Of a DNA stretch of 64,000 nt, positions 1-11,300 are shown piece by piece (the first letter of the stretch is position 1; every line of letters starts with the position of its first letter). Source of the stretch: Aricia agestis (taxonomy: Eukaryota > Arthropoda > Insecta > Lepidoptera > Lycaenidae). The translations under genes were made by a program, and so were the position numbers. Location: NCBI RefSeq assembly GCF_905147365.1, contig NC_056425.1, forward strand, positions 13,357,001-13,421,000. The letters run 5' to 3'. The notes under the pieces are model-generated. The model had not been told where the DNA came from, made no database searches, and worked only from the letters and a program-made list of their open reading frames with translations.

Positions 1-447
1 CTTAAAAATACCAATAATCGGCCAAGTGCGAGTCGGACCCGCGCACGAAGGGTTATACCGCGCACGTACCGTTATAGAGCAAAAATAGTATGGGACCTAC
101 CTACCTACCTAACCCTTAATTTTTTTTTAACTTTTATTATTATTTATTAAATTACAGATATTATTAAGGCCTTTGTGAAAATTTCAAGTGCCTACCTGTT
201 GTCATCATTGATAGTTAAGCAAAAAATGTTAGAAAAATCACGTTTGTTGTATGGGAGCCCTCCTTAAATATTTAATTTATTTTGTTTTTAGTATTTATTG
301 TTATAGCGGCAACAGAAATACATAATCTGTGAAAATTTCATTTCTCTAGCTATTACCGTTCTTGAGTTACAGCCTGGAAACAGACGGACAGACATCGAAG
401 TCTCAGTAATAGGGTCCCGTTTTTACCCTTTGGGTATGGAACCCTAA
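1..447 (-). repeat. dispersed Lepidoptera-type repeat, minus orientation
   Basis: Read on the minus strand, this block starts with 'AGGGTTCCATACCCAAAGGG', runs through a 'CTGTCCGTCTG' stretch and ends near the window edge with 'CGAGTCGGAC...CACTTGGCC' in reverse complement. The same end sequence ('CGACTCGCACTTGGCCGA') recurs at 7725-7745 and, degenerate, at 45160-45200. It resembles a short non-autonomous element very common in moth genomes. I see no gene in it. The class is uncertain. Confidence 0.6.
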
Positions 448-1647
448 AAAGGAAGACCTAAAGGACTTGCATTACAGGTATTAGACAACAGAAATATACT
501 TTATTTTTATATAAACTATACATTATATAGTTAAGATTTTTATTATACCTTTAAAAACTTTTTGTTCCGTTGGCAGGATTCGAACCCGCGTCCCCCGGAT
601 TAAGCTGCCACACGCCCAACCATTGGGCCACAGAAGTCGTCGATAATAATTCTTTGTTCTGTGTATAGATGGCATTTGAATCACTATTAGATTAAGCGAT
701 GCGTCCATTTAATTATAATCTTAATGAAAAAAAAAGATGTAGTACTGCAGTGTGCGAGTCCACGTTTTCAACTTTAACTGCAATTAATAGGCCTTAAAGA
801 CTGTCACATGGGTCACGAAAGAATGGCTGGTATGGTATTTCTGGCCTTTGAAAAAAAAAGAACAAAAAAAGTTGATCTGAACGAAGTCAGAGTAGACAGA
901 ATGATAGAGTATGCCGACTTAGAACTGATGTTGAAATTTTTAAATTTGACGTATTATGACGAAAATCGTCGATAGGGTTGTTAACTTGTTACCACCTTGT
1001 TACCTACGAATTTAAAACTATGACATATTCGCTGGACGTGTTCCTCTTTGGTCGTATTGTTGTTTGTGTTTTGGCACATGCGATTAAAATTGTCAGAATC
1101 CAATTTTGAAAACTTTATTTTTAATATTTAAAAATTTATTATATCAGCCAGCGCGAGGCACATTCCGTTCATAATCCTAGTGAAACCCGACGAATTTGAC
1201 AGATATTGAAACCTGTCCGTCTCTTTGCAGTCGAACTACTGGTCGTTATGTCTATTGTGACGAAGTTCTTCGCATTTTTAATAATATTATGGCGAATCGT
1301 AGAATTCAGCTGTTTTAAATATTTTATGTTATTTTATTATTAATTATTATTTTAATAAGTTTGCAGAAACAATAATAATCTAAATATATTTTTAGTCGTA
1401 TCTACTGACTCGTATCACCCAACCCAACAATTAATTATTATTTCCTCACTCTCACTCACACGTGGATCGCTACATCCAGAAGTTTAACCATATTGTTCGC
1501 TTGTTCTTCGTAATTGAGGATTTAATAATATGTAGTTCTTAGATATAGTGCTCATGCTTTGTCACAGATTTTTTTTAAGTATCTAAGAATAACTATTGAA
1601 TGAATTGAATACATCATTGACCTAGAGATAAATCAAAACAACAAATT
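448..1647. repeat. direct repeat copy A flanking the Penelope-like element
   Basis: This segment is nearly identical to 4448-5055 plus 7289-7496 (copy B). It includes a tRNA-headed SINE-like part (448-650, minus strand) with a B-box-like GGTTCGAATCC and an A-box-like TGGCCCAATGGTTGG. Relative to copy B it carries one 373-bp insertion (887-1259). The two copies lie in the same orientation either side of the reverse transcriptase ORF. That is compatible with the terminal repeats of Penelope-like elements, but equally with a tandem duplication that the retroelement entered. Confidence 0.7.
887..1259. mobile_element. 373-bp MITE with 6-bp target-site duplication
   Basis: The insertion is flanked by ACGAAG on both sides (881-886 and 1260-1265). 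The empty site is present in copy B as 'GAACGAAGTTCTTCGC' near 4879. The ends are TCAGAGTAGACAGAAT and TTATGTCTATTGTG, imperfect inverted repeats of each other. The same two ends occur back to back at 25993-26021. It has no coding capacity. Confidence 0.75.
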
Positions 1648-1849
1648 TAGTTTGTTATTATTTTTAGCAATATTCCGCGAAAACAACTTCCACCTTTAAG
1701 TAAATGAGTGAGTGTACGCATAGACATGCGTACAGCACCTCCCTCCTCCCACACTGCCTATGCGTACACTCGCATGCAAGAACTTGCAAACACCACCACC
1801 ACACAAGCAATAATGTTGGCAAATCCGTGCAAGGCCCCTCACCACCATG

Positions 1850-1912
1850 CAGGTTGAAAACCTCGACGCGCGTTTCGCCCCAACACCGGAGCATCCTCAG
1901 GATGTGGACTCT
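1850..1912 (-). ncRNA. hammerhead-ribozyme-like motif in the Penelope 3' region
   Basis: On the minus strand the order is CUGAGGA (1894-1900, fits the CUGANGA core), a GCUCC/GGGGC hairpin, GAAA, then a 2-bp stem with loop GCGC and the GUC cleavage triplet ending at 1865. Short stem III hammerheads are known in Penelope-like elements. One extra U lies between the core and stem II, and stem I is weak (4 of the first 5 pairs), so activity is not assured. Confidence 0.5.
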
Positions 1913-1965
1913 ACGAACAACGTCCGTTAAGTGCCGCCAACGGCCAAAACACCGCCTTTTATACA

Positions 1966-4380
1966 CTATCGAGCCCCGCTACTATCCCCACTACTCTCAC
2001 TAGTACCCCCGAACATATTAATAAACGGTGACGTAGTCAAGCAAGTTTGGTCATTCAACAATGCAAATCTGTTATTTTTCTTTTCTTTTATGATCTCTAA
2101 TTGTTCCAACACGCTCAGCCGAAAGCCTTTATCGCATTTATGTAAAACTTTATAGGAATGGCCATCGGGCACAGTATGATTACTATCTAAAAGATGTTTA
2201 GCAAAATGTGACTTATCAGGATGACCATTTCTATAAGCCGCGATATGTTCTTTATACCGAGTCTCGAAGCTGCGTCCAGTTTGACCCACGTATACACTAT
2301 CGCATTCAGGACAATCGATCTTATAGACACCGGATTGATATTTTTTATCAATCTGGTCTTTATTATGACACAAATGATGTTTTAAAGTATTATTTGTCCT
2401 GAATGCGACATGCATATCGTTGCTTTTCATTATTTTGGATAAGCGTGCAGATACCTCTCCCATGTAGGTCAAACTGGACTTATATCTAACAATCTCTTTA
2501 TCAATGGGACCTGCGTACAAAAACTTAACCAGTTCTTTCTTGTTTTTATTTTTCAAAATATTATTAATGATTTTTGGACTATATCCGTTGGATATCGCAA
2601 TTTGGAAAATAATATTAAGCTCATTTTGATAATTATCTTTACTAAGAGGGATTGATAATAATCTATGAACGTAACTATGAAAGGCCGCGAGTTTGTGTTG
2701 CCAAGGATGACATGACGATGCATGAATAGTAGTATTAGTATATGTCGGCTTGCGAAAGATTCCAAAACTGTGTTTATTATTAACTCTAGTAATAGATAAA
2801 TCGAGAAAATGTAGAGTGTTATTATCTTCACATTCTAATTTGAATTTAATTTTAATATGTTTTTTATTTAGTTCTTTTACAAATACGTCCAGTTGTCTCT
2901 GTGTACCCGTCCAACAAAGAAAACAATCATCTACATATCTAAAGTAATATAAAATACTTTTATTAACGACGATATTTCTTTGTTCGAAATCGTCCATAAA
3001 TATTTCGGCCATCAAAGGACTTAAAGGTGAACCCATAGCTAGACCGTCTTCTTGAACAAAGAATTCGCCGTTAAATCGAAAGTAATTTTGTTCCATGCAT
3101 GTTTTAGTAAGAGTAAGCAATTCATTACTTTCACCAGGAGGTAAACGTTTTTCTAGTGCATTCCTTAAAATACCCAATGTTTCCTTACATGGAACATTAG
3201 TAAATAAACTATCGACATCAAGTGAAACTAATTTGCAACGAGGTGGCAAAGTCACATCTTTAATTTTGTTGACTAATTGTAGACTATTTTTTATGGCATA
3301 AGGTGGCCGAAATGAGAGCTTTTCTTTTATTATGAAATTTAGTGACTTTGCCAGCTCGTATGCTGGTGCACCTATGTATGAGACAACTGGACGCATGGGA
3401 ATATCAGTTTTGTGAATCTTTGGCAAACCGTACAGTGATGGTGCGCGAGGATTCATTGGGATGAGTTTTTTCTTTGATGATTCAGTTTGAAAGAAATATT
3501 GATTGTTATTAATGGCTAATTTAAGCTTAGCTAAAAACTTGTTTGTTGGGTCAGAAGGAACCCTTAGAAATTGTTCACCCTGAATCACGTCATTTACTCT
3601 GTCCAAATAATCGTCGCGCTCCATCACTACTACTGTGTTACCCTTATCCGCTTTCGATATTACTAAGTTATTATTATCTATTGTTTGTTTTAATGACCTC
3701 AAAGCCACTCTTTCGGGGTTAAAAGAAGAACCGGAAGGAGTACCTTTGATTTCGTTAGCTAGTAAGCCCTTAACCATGTTATCTTTCTTATTAACTACGG
3801 CAGTTATTTCCGAATCCACCGCAAGCATTTCCAAAGCATTCTGATTAATATTAGGAGTGATATTATATTTAAGACCCTTTTCCAAAAGTGTCATCTCATC
3901 CTTGGCAAATTGTACGCTGGTTAAGTTTTTGACGCGAGGGTGGAAGGAAAAAGGTTCAGACCTGGATTCTGTACGTGATTGGACCATCCTGTTTTTATTT
4001 ACTAAAGTCTGAAGCTTTTTCCTTTGACTTAAATATTTAGCGTGCACTTCGATTGCTGCGAAATGGCGTGCTTTTTCATCTAAGCGATCGAATTCGATAT
4101 TATGTAATTTAAAAGAGAGCTCGGTATAAAGAACTTTGAGATGTAATTTTAAATTATCTCTAACGGTAAACCAGTGACGTGACTCTTCGTTAAGCCAGAT
4201 GGTCTCGGCTTTTTTGATAGCAATATTGGAGGCTCGGCTGTGCGTGTTGGTTCTTACATTAATATAATTAGGAACAACATTTAGACGTTTGCATTGTTGA
4301 TTGAACCAAACATTTTGAGCGGCTACACGATGTAATTTTGTTAACTTAATGTAGAGTCGTGCCTGATCGGTCATGCTCAC
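1966..4380 (-). CDS. Penelope-like reverse transcriptase with C-terminal GIY-YIG endonuclease
   Basis: This 804-residue protein should reverse-transcribe its own RNA and nick target DNA. The N-terminal part (to about residue 220) is basic. The RT domain spans roughly 230-560: 'SLYGLPKIHK' near 315, 'SLDVDSLFTNVP' with the first catalytic Asp near 388, 'GLAMGSPLSP' near 446, and the YVDD box at 482-485. The C-terminal domain has 'GVYKIDCPECDSVYVGQTGR' (about 684-703) followed by 'RYKEH', the GIY-YIG signature in its GVY...YVG form, with a CxxC inside as usual for this clade. The length matches canonical Penelope-like proteins. There is no stop or frameshift, so it could be functional. The start is the first Met in frame; MTDQ (residue 3) is an alternative. 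Confidence 0.95.
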   Translation of the reverse strand: MSMTDQARLYIKLTKLHRVAAQNVWFNQQCKRLNVVPNYINVRTNTHSRASNIAIKKAETIWLNEESRHWFTVRDNLKLHLKVLYTELSFKLHNIEFDRLDEKARHFAAIEVHAKYLSQRKKLQTLVNKNRMVQSRTESRSEPFSFHPRVKNLTSVQFAKDEMTLLEKGLKYNITPNINQNALEMLAVDSEITAVVNKKDNMVKGLLANEIKGTPSGSSFNPERVALRSLKQTIDNNNLVISKADKGNTVVVMERDDYLDRVNDVIQGEQFLRVPSDPTNKFLAKLKLAINNNQYFFQTESSKKKLIPMNPRAPSLYGLPKIHKTDIPMRPVVSYIGAPAYELAKSLNFIIKEKLSFRPPYAIKNSLQLVNKIKDVTLPPRCKLVSLDVDSLFTNVPCKETLGILRNALEKRLPPGESNELLTLTKTCMEQNYFRFNGEFFVQEDGLAMGSPLSPLMAEIFMDDFEQRNIVVNKSILYYFRYVDDCFLCWTGTQRQLDVFVKELNKKHIKIKFKLECEDNNTLHFLDLSITRVNNKHSFGIFRKPTYTNTTIHASSCHPWQHKLAAFHSYVHRLLSIPLSKDNYQNELNIIFQIAISNGYSPKIINNILKNKNKKELVKFLYAGPIDKEIVRYKSSLTYMGEVSARLSKIMKSNDMHVAFRTNNTLKHHLCHNKDQIDKKYQSGVYKIDCPECDSVYVGQTGRSFETRYKEHIAAYRNGHPDKSHFAKHLLDSNHTVPDGHSYKVLHKCDKGFRLSVLEQLEIIKEKKNNRFALLNDQTCLTTSPFINMFGGTSESSGDSSGAR

Positions 4381-5055
4381 CGATTTTAAATAGTTAATGG
4401 AAATAAGTAATAGGGTCCCGTTTTTACCCTTTGGGTACGGAACCCTAAAAAGGAAGACCTAAAGGACTTGCATTACAGGTATTAGACAACAGAAATATAC
4501 TTTATTCTTATATAAACTATACATTATATAGTTAAGATTTTTATAATACCTTTAAAAACTTTTTGTTCCGTTGGCAGGATTCGAACCCGCGTCCCCCGGA
4601 TTAAGCTGCCACACGCCCAACCATTGGGCCACAGAAGTCGTCGATAATAATTCTTTGTTCTGTGTATAGATGGCATTTGAATCACGATTACATGAAGCGA
4701 TGCGTCCATTTAATTATAATCTTAATGAAAAAAAAAGATGTAGTACTGCAGTGTGCGAGTCCACGTTTTCAACTTTAACTGCAATTAATAGGCCTCAAAG
4801 ACTGTCAATGGGTCACGAAAGAATGGCTGGTATGGTATTTCTGTCCTTTGAAAAAAAAAGAACAAAAAAAGTTGATCTGAACGAAGTTCTTCGCATTTTT
4901 AATAATATGGCGAATCGTAGAATTCAGCTGTTTTAAATTTTATGTTATTTTATTATTAATTATTATTTTAATAAGTTTGCAGAAACAATAATAATCTAAA
5001 TATATTTTAGTCGTATCTATTGACTCGTATCACCCAACCCAACAATTAATTATTA

Positions 5056-6046
5056 CTAGCTGTTGCCCGCGACTTCGTCCGCGTGGACTTCAGTTTAAAG
5101 CGCGCGATGTCAACAAAATTGGTGTCCAAAACTTTTATAAAAAAAACCCCGGTACCCCTTAAATCAATACAGCTGTGCAGTGTGCAAACAATAAGTACTT
5201 CATTTTTGTATGTTAAACTTTATATATTATGCCAAATTTTAAAGCTTATTTAGCCCCCCAATTACACAACTTTACCCATAAACTATTTATCATTGATAGG
5301 TTTAGCCCCAATTTCACCAACGTCTGTTAGTGTTACAGCTTGTTAAAATATCCTGTCTTCTCTTTCATTCATATGAAAAACAAAACAGCTAACGTGATAC
5401 TAATTCTAGCATTAACTTTAACAGTCGTTGGTGAAATTTGGTCTTAAGGTTACGTCACTGCACAGATAAAGTACTGAGTTATTTAATACCGTAGAATAGA
5501 TATAACAATCGAAAAAAATCGAGACTTAAATGTAAGATGATACCACCTCTTATAGAAAGACTTTTGAGCAAGCGTCAGCGCGATGTAGAAGACGCACGGC
5601 GCCATCTATTATGAATTTTTTTAACAAATTTACGACCCTTACTTCCCTTTTTTCCAGTAAAAAAGTAGCCTATGTCCTTTCTCAGGCTTTAGACTATCAG
5701 TATACAAAATTTCATTACAATCGGTTCGGTAGTTTTGGCGTTTGGCGTGAAAGCGAGACTGACAGACAGACAGACAGACAGAGATACTTTCGCATTCATA
5801 ATATTAGTACAGATTATGTGCATACTGCACAGCTGTTTTTGGGTATTTTGATTAATTAAGGGCCGCGCTACACCGGAATGGCAGCGGCGAGGCGAGCACT
5901 TTCAGCGCTGCCATTCCGGTGTAGCGCGGCCCTAAGAGGGGTACCACTTACCAGGGTTTTAAAAAGTTTTTAAATTTGACACAAATTTTGTTGACACCGC
6001 GCGCTATAAACTAAAGTCCACGCGGACGAAGTCGCGGGCAACAGCT
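5056..6046. repeat. repeat with inverted 'CTAGCTGTTGCCCGCGACTT' ends
   Basis: The left end reads CTAGCTGTTGCCCGCGACTT and the right end (about 6013-6046) is its reverse complement. The match extends about 100 bp inward, including the motif 'GCGCGCGATGTCAACAAAAT' and its counterpart near 5965-5995. It could be one inverted-repeat element or two oppositely oriented retroelement tails. A TGACAGACAGACAG microsatellite lies near 5760. Confidence 0.55.
5860..5932. mobile_element. 73-bp Harbinger-like MITE (hairpin)
   Basis: The outer arms are perfect and about 27 bp long, beginning GGGCCGCGCTACACCGGAAT, around a short centre. A TAA triplet flanks both ends (5857-5859 and 5933-5935). GGGC termini with a TWA duplication fit the PIF/Harbinger superfamily. 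It is inserted in the larger repeat at 5056-6046. Confidence 0.6.
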
Positions 6047-6340
6047 AGTTATGAATAAAAACAATAATATATAATAAAGTAGGTATGATTAGTTCTGTTA
6101 TAATAATGAAGTAAAAATTAAAGCGCCATCTGTTTTCATATATTAGAATTAAAATGTTGATTGCATTGATATATTTTCTGGATGGAATATAGGCCAACAC
6201 AACACACTCGAACTCCTTAGAAATGCAGTAGGAGTTCTATAAGATAAGATAGATTGATTATTATTATAGCAAGTGATAATATTATTAAACATAATATTCT
6301 AACGTATTAAAAACTATAAACAAAAACATAATACCTAACT

Positions 6341-6736
6341 AATAAGTATGATTAGTTCTATGTTCCAACGAAGTAAAAAAAAGCGCCATCTGTTGAATCG
6401 TATTAGAACTAAAATGTTCATTGCATCGCGTCGATATATTTCTGGATTTTTTATAATATTATACATAAAATATATTTAAGATTTTTGAAATTTTATTTTA
6501 ATACACATCCAAGACCCAGGAACATTGAAAACTTTTTGTTCCGCCTGCGGGACTCGAACCCAGGACCCCCGGGATGAGCACTGGCCACGCGCAATGCGAA
6601 GTAATTTTCATCGATATTTTCATGGAAATAAGATATTTTCCCACATCAAAATGTAGCCTATGTCCTTTCTCAGACTCTAGAATAACTGTGTACAAAATTT
6701 CATTGCAATCGGTTCAGTAGTTTTGGCGTGAAAGCG

Positions 6737-6779
<43 letters not shown>

Positions 6780-7215
6780 GATACTTTCGCATTTATCATA
6801 TTAAAATAATATAATAACTAATAAGTATGATTAGTTCTATGTTCCAACGAAGTAAAAAAAAGCGCCATCTGTTGAATCGTATTAGAACTAAAATGTTCAT
6901 TGCATCGCGTCGATATATTTCTGGATTTTTTATAATATTATACATAAAATATATTTAAGATTTTTGAAATTTTATTTTAATACACATCCAAGACCCAGGA
7001 ACATTGAAAACTTTTTGTTCCGCCTGCGGGACTCGAACCCAGGACCCCCGGGATGAGCGCTGGCCACGCGCAATGCGAAGTAATTTTCATCGATATTTTC
7101 ATGGAAATAAGATATTTTCCCACATCAAAATGTAGCCTATGTCCTTTCTCAGACTCTAGAATAACTGTGTACAAAATTTCATTGCAATCGGTTCAGTAGT
7201 TTTGGCGTGAAAGCG

Positions 7216-7258
<43 letters not shown>

Positions 7259-7297
7259 GATACTTTCGCATTTATAATATTAGTATAGATTTCCTCA
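6341..7297. repeat. tandem duplication of a 479-bp unit carrying a tRNA-headed SINE
   Basis: Two near-identical copies (about 6341-6819 and 6820-7297) differ at only a few positions. Each has a tRNA-like head on the minus strand (GGGTTCGAGTCCCGC in reverse complement near 6542 and 7021) and ends in a GACA-repeat microsatellite (6741-6778, 7220-7257). A diverged third partial copy of its start lies at 6080-6180. The high identity suggests a recent duplication. Confidence 0.8.
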
Positions 7298-7488
7298 CTC
7301 TCACTCACACGTGTATCGCTACATCCAGAAGTTTAACCATATTGTTCGCTTGTTCTTCGTAATTGAGGATTTAATAATATGTAGTTCTTAGATATAGTGC
7401 TCATGCTTTGTAACAGATTTTTTTAAAGTATCTAAGAATAACTATTGAATGAATTGAATACATCATTGACCTAGAGATAAATCAAAAC

Positions 7489-7757
7489 AACAAATACTAA
7501 AAACAAAATAAAATCAATATTTAAGGATTCGTGTTTTTGGCCTTTTTTGCTGCATATTGATATTAATGGCAACAGTAGGCACTGGACATTTTTGCGAAAT
7601 CACTTAATTAATTAATAATACAATTAAAATAATATTTATATTTAAAGGGGGCTCAATTACAAAAAAAAAACAATTTTGGCCTATTTTTTATCTATAACGG
7701 TACGAAACCCTTCGTGCACGAATCCGACTCGCACTTGGCCGATTTTTTTTGCTTCCG
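7489..7757 (+). repeat. 3' half of the dispersed Lepidoptera-type repeat, plus orientation
   Basis: It begins 'AACAACAAATACTAAAAAC', which matches the reverse complement of sequence near 285-300, and ends 'CGACTCGCACTTGGCCGA'. It is the 3' half of the family seen at 1-447 in the opposite orientation. I see no coding content between here and 8340. Confidence 0.6.
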
Positions 7758-8019
7758 CCCTACCTGTAACCGATGGTGCCCTACCTCAAATTTGACTCTA
7801 GCTACAGCCCTGAACTTGCCTGGCGAGAAGAACCGAAAAATTGGAAATTTTGTCTTTTAAAAACAAAATTTACAATGTAAATAACTTAATCTATACATCT
7901 ATACAATATAGAAATTAATAATATAGTCTGTCAAGGAAGAGTAGACGCTGAAACTGTACATTTTCCCAAACTGGTGGTAGGCACCATATAGTCTTCACGT
8001 TCAAAAAGAATTTTGTAAA

Positions 8020-8175
8020 AATTAATCTTATATATAAAAATGGATTTTCAAACGTGTTAGTCGCGCTAAAACTCGAAAACGGCTGAACGGATTGGGCTGA
8101 TTTTAGTCTTAAAATATTCGTAGAAATCCAGGGAAGGTTTTAAAGTGACACGAAGTTCACCGGGACAGCTAGTTC
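8020..8175 (+). repeat. retroelement 3' tail
   Basis: The block runs 'AAACTCGAAAACGGCTGAAC...' to 'CACCGGGACAGCTAGT'. The GGGACAGCTAGT ending resembles the ends of related blocks near 36180-36215 and 47680-47722. It is a short 5'-truncated copy without an ORF. Confidence 0.5.
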
Positions 8176-8340
8176 TGAATAAAAATTATTTGATTCATCT
8201 TTCCTATTAGGGCGCTTAACATAACTGTAAATTCCTACGATTTCGCATCGCAATGTCATTGTTGTCGCAGATACTTGCGATGCGATGCAAATTCGCAATT
8301 TCGTGTGGGAGCCGTGAACAGTGGAAGTTTTAGGACATAC

Positions 8341-11300
8341 CCAACAGCAAAGAACTCTCTATACGGCGAGCCCTTCTTCACCACGACGCCGACGTGCTGC
8401 GGCGGGTACAGCGCCACCTCCTGCGCCTCGCAGATCTCCCGCTCCTCAAACCCGCCCCGCATCAGCCGGTAGCCCGCCACGCTCTCCAGGTGGAAGGCGA
8501 ATCCGCCCGCCCTGACCAGCTGCATGCCGATTTCAGCGGGGAATATGTTGCGGTGCTTGGGCGTGTCTATCTTCGTGCGGTAGAGCTGAATAGCTATTGG
8601 GTCGGTTGTGCGCTGTGAAAGAGGTTTGCTGGTTGTTTGCGCAGTAATACCACACGTGGGAACCGTACATTTGGCGGACACTCTAATGGAATTTCCAAAA
8701 TAAGTACAAGTCGATTTCCAGCAAAATTGGTTAAGCGGTTTATGCGTAAAGAACTAACAAACAGGTAGGCTATAGACCAGCCTTTCCCAAAGTGGGCGAT
8801 AACGCCCCCTTGTGGGCGCTGAAGGGCTACAGGGCCCAGGGGGGGGCGTTTGAAACCCAGAAAAAAATGGGGGCCCTGTATAGAGGCTTGGAGGGGCTTT
8901 GTTTCATCATCCAGATGAAATAAAGCACCCCCATGAAATAAGCTAGTTTAAAATCGAAACAAAGGGGGCGCTAAAACATAATTTGTTCTCAAAGTGGGCA
9001 GTAGAAGAAATAAGTTTGGGAACCCCTGTTATAAACATACATGTACTCACTCTCATAATATACTTACCTACTAGACGTATCGTATATTAAGTTGACATTT
9101 GTATTGTTAGCCCATCGCCCATCTTTATGTTACGAAGTAACATGAAGATGGGCGAAAAATAAAGACGTCATTGTCTAATGGTCGATTTACACGGGTGACT
9201 TGTCGATTTTAGTCACCCGGCAAGTCACCAGTCGAATCGCCTGTCTTAAGGGGTATTACATTATCATTTATACAGGGTTACCTCGTAAGTCGACCTAGAT
9301 CCTTTAAGGGGCTATAATTTAGATCATTTCTGACTGATTTGACTATGAAACACCCTATCCTAAATCCAATGGTTTTCGAGATAAACTAATTTTAAGTATT
9401 TTTCATAAAAAGTCCATTTTTTGCCTTTTGTTGTATCTCCTTTTTGTAATCTGAGGCTCTGGTATGTTTGTTTATACGTTTTATTTTAGAAGATAAATTG
9501 CTTTATCCATTACAATAAAAAAAAAATACAATTGCAGAATAAAATGAGTCGTAAAAGATGGAGAAAAGTGAAAAATCAAACAAGAAAAAAACCTAAGATG
9601 TGTCTTTCTTTAAGCGATACTTAAAAAAAATCTATGGAAGTCTGTTTGCAGATGAGCTTAAAAACATCTCCGTTTTGTCAGCTATCCAAAAAGGTATAAC
9701 ATTATAGGGTAATAGCAGTTTTTATTACAAAAAACTCAGATGATAGCCTCCCCGGGCATTGAAATAAAAATATTAGTTAGTTCTAAAAATTAAACAAAAA
9801 AATGTAAACAGTAAATATTTATTAAATTTTGTTTTTACAGTTCATTTTCTACGTGTCCGCCTCTGTTTCGGACACAAATTCGCATTCTTTTTCTCAAAGC
9901 ACTTTTAACTACTCCAGTTGTTAGTGTAGTTCGCATTTTATCGGCTGCATCAATAATCTTTTGGCGTAAAACTTCTACACTCGTTATGGGATTGGGGTCG
10001 TCATACACCAAAGTCTTCATGTGTCCCCATACGTAATAGTCCATGGGGGTTAAGTCGGGACTTCTGGCTGGCCATGGTGTAGGTCCACCTCTCCCAATCC
10101 ACTTATTGGGATACGTCGTATCTAGCAATTGTCGGACTGATCTTCGGTAATGTGCAGGACAACCGTCGTGTTGAAACCACATATTTTGGGTGATTTCCGC
10201 CGGTAAGTCCTGCAATAGTTGTGGTAATTCTTCAGTCAAAAAGTTTTCATATGTTTCTCCATTTAAATTTTCGGGTAGAAAATATGGGCCAATTAAATGG
10301 TTACAAACTATACCCATCCACACATTCAAACTAAATCGCCTCTGGGATCCCTTTGCTCTTTTCTTTTTTGGATTTCCGTCTGCCTTTGAGGCCCAATAGT
10401 GAGCATTGTGGTAATTTGTTATACCATCTTTGTCAAATTTGGACTCATCAGTCCACAAAATGCGTTTAAAAAAATTTGGGTCTTCTAAATCGGCATGCAG
10501 CATAAATCTGCAGAAATCCAATCTCCTCACAGGATCGCCTTCTTCGATGACTTGTACGGGCGTGTAATGGTATGGGTATAAGCCAGCTGTATGGACGGTG
10601 GACCACACTTTCCACTGCGAGCATCCAAGATCTCGGGCAACAACACTCGTTGTTGTAGTTGGATCTGATCTAAATCGTTGTACTATATCGTTATCTTGTT
10701 CGTCGTCATCATTAACACGTGGACGACCCAGGTCAGACCGTCGTCTTGAAACTGAACCAGTCTCTCTAATTCGTCGGTAAACTCCATCAAACACACTGAC
10801 ATCTGGGGCGCGGCGGTTAGGAAACCGTCGTGTGTATTCGGCACGAGCTCTTGATGATACACCATCGCAATATCCGTAACACAATAACATGTCAGCATAT
10901 TCCTCGTTCGTATAGGCCGCCATTTTCAACAGTTCCAAATCAGAAGCACAAAACAAAGTCCACAAAGCAAGCACAGGTAGTCACGAAGATAAAACGGGAT
11001 CAGTCCAGAAATACAAGCCGAGTCAAAAAACAGAGAGAGCACAGAGCAAGAATCGCATCTACCACGGACGAATCGCATGAGCAGACTAAGCTAAATCTTT
11101 TGTTTAGTCATCCAAACTCCAAAGTAACTCAAACTATCTTTTTTCTCACTCCCACATACACAAAACGTATCTCATCTCGCTCGCACGTATCCTATTTCAA
11201 ACAAGGATACTTAACAAAAGACCGGAATTTTTGCTACCTGTGGGCCTTTTAACAAAGTTTTTTTTATGAGGTTTTGATGTTACCCTATAATGTTATACCT

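Larger units (their letters stand above)
1648..4407 (-). mobile_element. Penelope-like retroelement
   Basis: The element contains one long intact ORF (1966-4380), a short 5' leader before the ORF (4381-4407) and a 3' region (1648-1965) with a hammerhead-like motif. Its limits are inferred from where the flanking direct repeats stop: copy A ends at 'CAACAAAT' (1647) and copy B begins at 'AGTAATAGGG' (4408). I see no clear target-site duplication. The unbroken frame suggests a fairly recent insertion. Confidence 0.8.
4408..7496. repeat. direct repeat copy B, interrupted at 5056-7288
   Basis: This is the second copy of the 448-1647 sequence. It runs 4448-5055, breaks at 'AATTATTA', and resumes at 7289 with 'TTTCCTCACTCTCACTCACA', ending at 'CAACAAAT' (7496). 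The first 40 bp (4408-4447) are the end of the repeat seen at 1-447. The tRNA-like SINE head lies at about 4562-4652. Copy B lacks the 373-bp MITE present in copy A. Confidence 0.7.

Noticed and set aside
560..640. tRNA gene on the minus strand (also at 4562-4652, 6540-6610, 7019-7089, 41819-41885)
   Set aside because: A- and B-box-like sequences are present, but the body does not fold into a cloverleaf and the sequence continues into repeat DNA. These are SINE heads.
8275..8618. Three overlapping plus-strand ORFs
   Set aside because: Antisense shadows of Ir75 exon 5, which has homology and proper splice sites.
10830..11252. 140-codon plus-strand ORF
   Set aside because: Covers the start of the transposase antisense and untranslated transposon sequence; no recognisable domain.
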